NCBI GenBank assembly: GCA_003242605.1
Contig: QGUZ01000052.1
Span: 1 to 22,904, forward strand
DNA from: Actinomycetota bacterium
GTDB lineage: Bacteria; Actinomycetota; Actinomycetes; Streptosporangiales; Streptosporangiaceae
Length of the DNA stretch: 22,904 nucleotides
Direction: 5' to 3'
Shown in pieces: positions 6,712 to 13,300 of this stretch. Positions within the stretch are counted from its first letter, which is position 1; each line of letters starts with the position of its first letter. The position numbers and the translations under genes are program-made. Under the pieces are notes generated by a model that was not told where the DNA came from, did not search any database, and saw only the letters and a program-made list of their open reading frames with translations.

Positions 6712-7401
6712 TCAGTACGCCTGGCCGTACACACCGCGCGACTGGTCACGGACGATCCTTCCGTCCTCCAGCTCCACCACACGCTTACGCATGGAGTCGA
6801 CGATGGCGGCGTCGTGGGTGGCCATCACCACCGTGGTCCCGGTCCGGTTGATCCGGTCGAGCACCTTCATGATGCCGATGCTGGTCGCCGGGTCGATGTT
6901 CCCGGTGGGCTCGTCGGCCAGCAGGATCATCGGACGGTTCACGAAGGCGCGGGCCATCGCCACCCGCTGCTGCTCACCACCGGACAGCTCGTGCGGCATG
7001 CGGTGTGCCTTGCCCTCCAGGCCCACGAGCTCGACCACTTCCGGCACCACCTTGCGGATGAACCGGCGGGGCTTGCCGATCACCTCGAGGGCGAACGCGA
7101 CGTTCTCGTACACGTTCTTGTTCGGCAGCAGCCGGAAGTCCTGGAAGACGCAGCCGATGCGACGGCGCAGGTGCGGCACCTTGAAGTTGGACAGGCGCGA
7201 CAGGTCCTTGCCCGCCACGTGGATCGTCCCACTGTCGGGCTTCTCCTCCCTCAGGATGAGGCGGAGGAAGGTCGACTTCCCCGATCCCGAGGGACCGACC
7301 AGGAACACGAACTCGCCCTTGTCCACGTCTACGGATACGCGGTCCAGGGCAGGGCGGTTCTGGTTGGGATAGGTCTTGGTGACGTTGTTGAAGTGGATCA
7401 C
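6712..7401 (-). CDS. ftsE: Cell division ATP-binding protein FtsE
   Basis: 229 residues from GTG 7401 (MIHFNNVTKTYPN...), the normal FtsE length. A longer frame extends to 8130 but is low-complexity and crosses the opposite-strand zinc-ribbon gene. ABC ATPase motifs: Walker A GPSGSGKST (36-44), Q-loop VFQDFRLLP (85-93), signature LSGGEQQ (139-145), Walker B ILLADE (159-164), His196 in the H-loop. FtsE drives FtsX and links division to cell-wall hydrolysis. It is the first gene of ftsE-ftsX-smpB-pbp. No Shine-Dalgarno is visible within 15 nt of the GTG. A TAGACT -10-like element at 7426-7421 would give a leader of only about 13 nt, so initiation may be nearly leaderless. A second copy of that element, with a stem-loop between, lies about 99 bp further up. 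Confidence 0.95.
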   Translation of the reverse strand: MIHFNNVTKTYPNQNRPALDRVSVDVDKGEFVFLVGPSGSGKSTFLRLILREEKPDSGTIHVAGKDLSRLSNFKVPHLRRRIGCVFQDFRLLPNKNVYENVAFALEVIGKPRRFIRKVVPEVVELVGLEGKAHRMPHELSGGEQQRVAMARAFVNRPMILLADEPTGNIDPATSIGIMKVLDRINRTGTTVVMATHDAAIVDSMRKRVVELEDGRIVRDQSRGVYGQAY

Positions 7402-7419
7402 GGGCGCATCACGGCATGC

Positions 7420-7431
7420 CAGTCTAGGGGG
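7420..7431 (-). promoter_or_regulatory. Repeat copy 1: candidate proximal ftsE promoter -10
   Basis: On the minus strand CCCCCTAGACTG. TAGACT fits the actinobacterial TANNNT -10 pattern and would start transcription near 7414, just ahead of GTG 7401. No good -35 is seen. The same 12-mer recurs at 7519-7530. Confidence 0.4.
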
Positions 7432-7464
7432 TGGATGGTGACGAAGGGAGTGTCCTCGCCACCT

Positions 7465-7511
7465 GCCAACCAGAAGGGCGGCCTTTACCAAAGATCGACG
7501 TTCCGGTTGGC
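7465..7511 (-). repeat. Stem-loop in the ftsE leader
   Basis: GCCAACCAGAA (7465-7475) and TTCCGGTTGGC (7501-7511) form an 11-bp stem with one G-U pair in minus-strand RNA. The 25-nt loop contains a small inner hairpin (CTTT-ACC-AAAG, plus-strand 7483-7493). It lies between the two TAGACT repeats. A transcript from the distal copy would begin almost exactly at this stem. Confidence 0.5.
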
Positions 7512-7518
7512 CATCGCT

Positions 7519-7530
7519 CAGTCTAGGGGG
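7519..7530 (-). promoter_or_regulatory. Repeat copy 2: candidate distal ftsE promoter -10
   Basis: An exact second copy of CCCCCTAGACTG (minus strand), 99 bp upstream of copy 1. Transcription from its TAGACT would start near 7513. No convincing -35 (CCTTCC region). Alternatively both copies are binding sites for a regulator. Confidence 0.4.
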
Positions 7531-7679
7531 AACACTGGCATGGAAGGCCCATAACGGAAACAAAACAATTCCGGTCTCGCCACCGGCGGGGCAAGAACGA
7601 GGGGAAAAGGGCCCGCGACCGGCCGGGGAAGCCCGCGGAGCGGCACCGGAAGCGGCATCCTGGAGGCAGGAGCGTCGAC

Positions 7680-7871
7680 ATGAGCTGTGATCACCTGATC
7701 TGTGCACACTGCGCCGGACCCGTCGTCGAGGGCCGCTGCCCCGTCTGCCGCGCCGGCCGGGAGAAGATCCACCACCAGGGCCCGGCGGGGCTGTCGCCGC
7801 TGCTGGTCGCCCTCGCCCTGCTGCTGATGCTGGTCGCGCTGGTCGCGGCCCGGCACCTGGGCGGCCTGTAG
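7680..7871 (+). CDS. Small zinc-ribbon, single-pass membrane protein
   Basis: 63 residues. ATG 7680 follows GGAGGCAGGAG with about 7 nt spacing, a strong ribosome site, which supports a real gene despite its size. The N-terminal half carries two Cys pairs, Cys8-x2-Cys11 and Cys20-x2-Cys23 (ICAHC... RCPVC), typical of a zinc ribbon, plus an extra Cys3. A hydrophobic helix follows at about 38-58 (LLVALALLLMLVALVAA), so the ribbon should face the cytoplasm with the helix near the C-terminus. It is divergent from ftsE and convergent with prfB. Function unknown; it could be a small adaptor of the membrane or division machinery, which is speculation. An A-rich island (7557-7570) upstream stands out from the GC background and may belong to its control region. 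Confidence 0.75.
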   Translation: MSCDHLICAHCAGPVVEGRCPVCRAGREKIHHQGPAGLSPLLVALALLLMLVALVAARHLGGL

Positions 7872-7958
7872 GCCGCGGCGCGCTCGCCGGCGGGCGTGCG
7901 CCGGAGTCCGGCCCCGCCCGTGCCCCGGCATGGCCGCCGGGCGACCGAGGCCGGGTGA

Positions 7959-9077
7959 CTAGGCCTGCGCGCCGGTCTCCTGCCGCCGCAGCCAGCGGAT
8001 CTCGCCCTCGATGAACTCGTCGAGCTCGCCGTCGAGCACCGCCGCCGGATTGCCGGACTCGATGTTCGTCCGCAGGTCCTTGACGATCTGGTACGGGTGC
8101 AGCACGTAGTTGCGGATCTGCGTGCCCCACGAGGTGGTGGTCTCGCCGCGCAGCTCGGCCAGCTTGGCGGCCTCCTCCTGCCGCTTGCGCTCGAGCAGCT
8201 TCGCCTTGAGCACCGCCATCGCGGTCGCCTTGTTCTGCAGCTGGGAGCGCTCGTTCTGGCAGGAGACGACGATCCCGGTGGGCAGGTGGGTGATCCGCAC
8301 CGCCGAGTCGGTGGTGTTCACGCCCTGGCCGCCGGGCCCGGAGGAGCGGTAGACGTCGACCCGGATCTCGTCCTCGTTGATCTCGATGTCGTCGGTCTGC
8401 TCCACCACCGGCACCACGTCCACCCCGGCGAACGAGGTCTGGCGGCGGCCCTGGTTGTCGAACGGGCTGATCCGCACGAGCCGGTGGGTGCCGTGCTCGC
8501 CGCGCAGCGTGCCGTACGCGTAGGGGGCCTTGACGGCGAACGTCGCCGACTTGATGCCCGCCTCCTCGGCGTAGGAGGTCTCGTACACCTCCGTCGGGTA
8601 GCCCTTGCGCTCGGCCCAGCGCAGGTACATCCGCAGCAGCATCTGCGCCCAGTCGGCCGCGTCCACGCCGCCGGCCTGGGCGTTGATCGTCACCAGGGCC
8701 TCGCGCTCGTCGTACTCGCCCGACAGCAGGGTGCGGACCTCGAGGGCGCTGATCTCGCTGCGCAGCTTGGCGAGCTCGCGGTCGGCCTCCGCGCGGGCCT
8801 CCGCGTCACCCTCCTCGGCGGCCAGCTCGTACAGCACGGCCAGGTCGTCGAGGCGGCCGGCGAGCCCCTCGACGCGGTTGAGCTCCGCCTGCAGATGGGA
8901 GAGCCTGCTGGTGACCTTCTGCGCCCGCTCCGGGTCGTTCCACAGGTCGGGCGCGGCGGCCTGCTCCTCCAGCTCCGCGATCTGCTTGCGCATCGCGTCG
9001 AGGTCGAGCACCTCCTGAACGCCCTTCAGGGTGCTCCTCAGCTCGCTGATCTGTTCAGCCGGATCGATGGGTGCCAC
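7959..9077 (-). CDS. prfB: Peptide chain release factor 2 (RF2)
   Basis: 372 residues from GTG 9077 (MAPIDPAEQISELRSTL), which matches RF2 N-termini. The open frame continues to 10166 but only as a shadow of the opposite-strand lipoprotein gene. RF2 reads UGA and UAA and triggers peptide release. Visible motifs: SPF (204-206, RISPFDNQ), the anticodon-like tripeptide of RF2, and GGQ (249-251, SSGPGGQGVNTTDS), which enters the peptidyl-transferase centre. The coiled N-terminal domain spans about 1-110. There is no in-frame UGA near codon 25, so the programmed +1 frameshift known from E. coli prfB is absent. A TANNNT-type element (TACCCT) lies 9 nt before the GTG, and only a weak AGG precedes the start, so translation could be leaderless. 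Convergent with the zinc-ribbon gene, divergent from the lipoprotein gene. Confidence 0.95.
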   Translation of the reverse strand: MAPIDPAEQISELRSTLKGVQEVLDLDAMRKQIAELEEQAAAPDLWNDPERAQKVTSRLSHLQAELNRVEGLAGRLDDLAVLYELAAEEGDAEARAEADRELAKLRSEISALEVRTLLSGEYDEREALVTINAQAGGVDAADWAQMLLRMYLRWAERKGYPTEVYETSYAEEAGIKSATFAVKAPYAYGTLRGEHGTHRLVRISPFDNQGRRQTSFAGVDVVPVVEQTDDIEINEDEIRVDVYRSSGPGGQGVNTTDSAVRITHLPTGIVVSCQNERSQLQNKATAMAVLKAKLLERKRQEEAAKLAELRGETTTSWGTQIRNYVLHPYQIVKDLRTNIESGNPAAVLDGELDEFIEGEIRWLRRQETGAQA

Positions 9078-9098
9078 ACCTGTAAAGGGTACGCGACA

Positions 9099-9130
9099 CG
9101 GCGGCCGTCTCGGTCCGTGCGGCGGCCGTC
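9099..9130. repeat. 11-bp direct repeats in the prfB/lipoprotein divergent region
   Basis: CGGCGGCCGTC occurs at 9099-9109 and again at 9120-9130, 21 bp apart (two helical turns), between the divergent starts at 9077 and 9204. Spacing and position suit a regulator bound on one face of the DNA, but GC-rich repeats of this length can arise by chance. Confidence 0.35.
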
Positions 9131-9203
9131 GCGGCCCGCCGCCCCGGCCGGTCCCGCGGCGACGGTTACCATGGGGCGCGCGGTCTTCGGACGGGAGGGC
9201 GGT

Positions 9204-10256
9204 GTGGACAGGCTGCTGCGGAGGGCGGTCGGGACGCTCGCCGTCCTGCTCGCCGCGGTCGCCGGGTGCTCGGCGGACGGCGCCGGGCGCGGCGGCGCCT
9301 CGCCCACGCCGGGCGGCGCGACGGCCACGGCCGAGGCCACCGAGCACGCCGCCGACGAGCCCGCGGTCACGCTGCGCGAGGCCGCCCGCGAGCTGGAGAC
9401 GCTGCTCGCCGCCGACGACGTGGCGCGGGCCTCCGGGGAGGTACGGCTCGCGCTGGAGCTCGCCCGGGACGGGCAGCACGCGATCACCCCCGCGATCTAC
9501 CGCTCGGCCGGCCTCACGCCGCCCCGCTACGTCTGGGGACGGCCGAGGCTGCTGGTGCCGCGGCTGTCGGACTACCCGCACTGGTTCGCGGCGCTGGTCG
9601 AGCGGCGCGAGGCGGACAACCCCCGGGCCAGGCCGCGCACCGCGGTGCTCGTGCTCATGCGGGACGCCGAGCACGCGCCGTGGCGGCTGGCGTTCTCCGC
9701 GCTGCTCGACGAGGACCGCGAGCCGCCGTCGGTCGCGCTCGACGACGAGGGGTACGCCACCGCGCTCGCCACCCGCGACGAGAGCATCAAGATCAGCCCG
9801 CACCTCATCGGCGCGGTGCACGCCACGATCGCCGAGGAGGGCACGGTCGCGTTCGCCAAGGGCCTGTTCGCGCCGGGGCCGTACACCACCGGGTACTACA
9901 CCGAGATCACCGAGTCGCGGCGGCTCGCCAAGGAGCGCGACTGCATGAACTACGACTCGATCTTCGCGGCGACCACGTACCCGGTGTACGCGCTGCGCCG
10001 CGAGGACGGCGGGGCGCTCGTGTTCTACTCGCTCAACCGCACCACCACCTGGCACCCGGTGCTCAAGTGCGGGGAGGGCCGCCGCCTGGAGATCCCCGAG
10101 GGGGCCCGCTGGCTGCTGTCCGACCCGTCGATCGTGGCGCAGCGCCAGATCGTCGAGACCCAGCACTACGTGAGCGTGGTGCCGCCGAAGAACGCGGCCG
10201 CCCCGGCCGAGGTGATCGCCTACGACGGCATGATCACCAAGGCCTCCGCCCGCTGA
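9204..10256 (+). CDS. Lipoprotein of unknown function
   Basis: 350 residues from GTG 9204, chosen because GGGAGGG lies 5 nt upstream and the protein then begins with a proper signal peptide (MDRLLRRAVGTLAVLLAAVAGC). An ATG at 9171 in frame is the alternative. The lipobox AVAGC gives lipid-modified Cys22. A Thr/Ala/Pro-rich linker (about 23-50) precedes one globular domain (about 55-345). Notable features are an LPRLSDYPHWFAAL-like hydrophobic segment, a paired Cys (one in RDCMNYDS, one in LKCGEGR) that may form a disulphide, and many aromatic residues (GPYTTGYYTEI). I believe related actinobacterial lipoproteins exist but do not assign a named family. It faces the outside of the membrane. A TACCAT -10-like element at 9167-9172 might start its transcript. 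Convergent with gdh. Confidence 0.85.
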   Translation: MDRLLRRAVGTLAVLLAAVAGCSADGAGRGGASPTPGGATATAEATEHAADEPAVTLREAARELETLLAADDVARASGEVRLALELARDGQHAITPAIYRSAGLTPPRYVWGRPRLLVPRLSDYPHWFAALVERREADNPRARPRTAVLVLMRDAEHAPWRLAFSALLDEDREPPSVALDDEGYATALATRDESIKISPHLIGAVHATIAEEGTVAFAKGLFAPGPYTTGYYTEITESRRLAKERDCMNYDSIFAATTYPVYALRREDGGALVFYSLNRTTTWHPVLKCGEGRRLEIPEGARWLLSDPSIVAQRQIVETQHYVSVVPPKNAAAPAEVIAYDGMITKASAR

Positions 10257-10274
10257 GCCGCCGGCGCGGCGCGT

Positions 10275-10308
10275 CCCCCGGGGCCGCGCCGCCGCACGGC
10301 CCCGGGGG
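10275..10308. terminator. Bidirectional terminator hairpin
   Basis: CCCCCGGGGCCG (10275-10286) and CGGCCCCGGGGG (10297-10308) form a perfect 12-bp stem with a 10-nt loop. It fills the 66-bp gap between the convergent lipoprotein and gdh genes. No U-tract on either side. Confidence 0.65.
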
Positions 10309-10322
10309 CGGAGCTCATCGGC

Positions 10323-13300
10323 TCAGTGGTCGGCCGCGGGCAGCCCGCCCGCCGCGACCAGCGTGCGGATCGCGCGCAGCGCGACCGAGAGCGTGGCGAG
10401 GTCGAAGGTCTCGCTCTCCCAGATCTCCGACAGGGTCTGCCGCGCCCGGGCCACGGCCGCGGAGTTCGCCTCGGTCCACCGGGCGAGCCGTTCCTCCGGC
10501 GTGAGGCCCGGCTCGCCGGGCCGCGGGCCGTGGGCGAGCACGTGCCGGGTGAGCGCGGCGTGCGCGGCGTACAGGTCGTCGCGGAGCGCCGCCCGGGCCA
10601 TCGTGTTCCACCGGCTGTCCCGCGGCAGTGCGATCACCCGCTCGCGCAGCCGGGCGAGCTGGAGCCGGTCGGCGAGGTCGAAGTAGACCTCGGCGACCTC
10701 GTGGACCGGCCGCCCGACCGAGTCGGCGATCTCCACCAGGTCGAAGGTGGAGTACGCGGGCACCATCGCGGCCACCCGCGCGGCGAGCTCGTCCGGCACC
10801 CCGCGCCGGGTGAACGACTCCAGCCGCTCCCGGTACGCCTCGAGGTCGGGGCCGGCGAGCAGGCCGGGCAGGTGCGGCAGCAGCTCGCGCGCGCCGGCGG
10901 CGAAGTGCGCCACGGTCGCGGCGATGTTGAGCGGCGGCCGCCGGTTGCCGAGCAGCCAGCGGGTGCCGCGCTCGACGAGCTTGCGGCCCTCGAGCAGCAT
11001 CGCGATCTGGGTGGCGGTGTCGACCTTGCCGTCGAGCCGCTCCACCGCGTCCCAGAACGACGCCATGTCGAACACCTCGCGCGCCACCAGGTAGGCCCGG
11101 GCGATGTCCGGCACCGGCGCCCCGGTCTCCTCGGCGAGCCGGAACACGAACGTGGTCCCGCTGTGGTTGACCAGGTCGTTGGTGACGCAGGTGCTGATGA
11201 TCTCGCGGCGCAGCGGGTGCTCGCGCATCTCGTCCCGGAACCGCTCGCGCAGCGCCGACGGGAAGTAGGAGACCAGCCACGACTCCAGGTGGGGGTCGTC
11301 GGGCAGGTCGGAGGCGAGCAGCTCGCTGTCCACGGTCAGCTTCGTGTACGCCAGCAGCACGGCGAACTCCGGCCCGGTGAGCCCGAGCTTGTGCTGGCGG
11401 CGGTCGGCGAGCGCCTTCTCCGAGGGCAGGAACTCCAGTTCCCGGTCGAGCCACCCGTCCCGCTCCAGCTTGCGCAGGTAGCGGGTGTGCACGTGGAGCA
11501 TCTCGGGGGCCTGGGCGCGGGCCGCGGCGAGCACCGTGTTCTGCGCCTTGTTGTCGCGCAGCACCAGCTCGGCGACCTCGTCGGTCATGCCGAGGAACAG
11601 CCGGTCCCGCTCCTGCTCGGACAGCCGGCCCTTGCGCACCGCCCGGTCGAGCAGAATCTTGATGTTCACCTCGTGGTCGGAGGTGTCCACCCCGGCCGAG
11701 TTGTCGATGAAGTCGGTGTTCACCAGCCCGCCGTTCCGGGCGAACTCGATCCGGGCGAGCTGGGTGAGGCCGAGGTTGCCGCCCTCGCCGATCACCCGGC
11801 AGCGCAGCTCGCAGGCGTCCACCCGGACCGGGTCGTTCGCCTTGTCGCCCACGTCGGCGTGGCTCTCGGTGGACGCCTTGACGTAGGTGCCGATGCCGCC
11901 GTTCCACAGCAGGTCGACCGGGGCGCGCAGGATCGCCTTGATCAGCTCGTTCGGGGTGAGCGAGGTGACGTTGTCGGCCAGGCCGAGCGCGGCCCGCATC
12001 TGCGGGCTGACCGGGATCGACTTGGCGGTGCGCGGCCACACCCCGCCGCCGGTGGAGATCAGCTTGGGGTCGTAGTCGGCCCACGACGACCGGGGCAGCC
12101 TGAACAGCCGCTCCCGCTCGGCGTAGCCGGTGGCGGCGTCCGGGTTCGGGTCGACGAAGATGTGCCGGTGGTCGAACGCGGCGATGAGCCGGATGTGCCG
12201 CGACCGCAGCATGCCGTTGCCGAACACGTCGCCGGACATGTCGCCGATGCCGACCACGGTGAAGTCGGTGGTCTGCACGTCGTGGCCGAGGCTGCGGAAG
12301 TGGTACTTCACCGACTCCCAGGCGCCGCGGGCGGTGATGCCCATCGCCTTGTGGTCGTAGCCGACCGAGCCGCCGGAGGCGAACGCGTCGCCGAGCCAGT
12401 ACCCGTACTCGGCCGCGACCTCGTTGGCGATGTCGGAGAACGTGGCCGTGCCCTTGTCCGCGGCGACCACCAGGTAGGTGTCGTCGCCGTCGTGCCGCAC
12501 CGTGTCCGGCGGCGGCACCACCCGGTTGTCCACCAGGTTGTCGGTGAGGTCGAGCAGGCCGGAGATGAACTGCCGGTAGCAGGCGACGCCCTCGGCGAGC
12601 AGCTCGTCGCGGCCGCCCTCCGGCGGGTGCTTCACCACGAACCCGCCCTTCGACCCGGTCGGCACGATCACGGTGTTCTTCACCATCTGCGCCTTGACCA
12701 GGCCGAGGATCTCGGTGCGGAAGTCCTCCCGGCGGTCCGACCAGCGCAGCCCGCCCCGGGCCACCTTGCCGAACCGCAGGTGCACGCCCTCCATCCGCGG
12801 CGAGTACACGAAGATCTCGTACTTCGGCCGGGGCAGCGGCAGCACGCTGATCGCCTCGGGGTTGAACTTCAGCGCCACGTACGGCTTGCGCCGCCGCTCA
12901 CCGTCCGGCCCGGCCACGGTCTGGTAGACGTTCGTGCGCAGCGTGGCCTGGATCATCTCCAGGTAGGCGCGCAGGATGCGGTCGGCGTCGAGCGAGTCGA
13001 CCTGGTCGAGCGCGCCGAGGATCTCCTCGGCGAGCGCGTCGCACAGCTCCTGCCGGGCCGCCTCGTGCCGCGGGTCGAACCGCGCCTCGAACAGCCGCAC
13101 CAGCAGCCGGGCGATGCGCACGTTGCCGAGCAGCACCCGCTCGATGTAGTCCTGGCTGAACGTGCCGGACGCCTGCCGCAGGTACTTGGCGTACGCCCGC
13201 AGCACCTCGGCCTGCTCCCAGGTGAGCCCGGCCGTGGTGACCAGGGCATTGAACCCGTCGTTCTCGATCCGGCCGTGCCACAGCGCGGTGAAGGTGTCGG

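Noticed and set aside
5713..7554. 613-codon plus-strand open frame opposite ftsX and ftsE
   Set aside because: His/Asp/Arg-rich shadow of two well-identified genes.
7872..7958. Terminator between the zinc-ribbon gene and prfB
   Set aside because: Only a 5-bp stem (GCCGG-AGT-CCGGC) without a U-tract; too weak to list.
7402..8130. Long N-terminal extension of FtsE
   Set aside because: Low-complexity, overlaps the opposite-strand zinc-ribbon gene, and FtsE proteins begin at the GTG at 7401.
9078..10166. N-terminal extension of RF2
   Set aside because: Antisense shadow of the lipoprotein gene; RF2 homology begins at the GTG at 9077.
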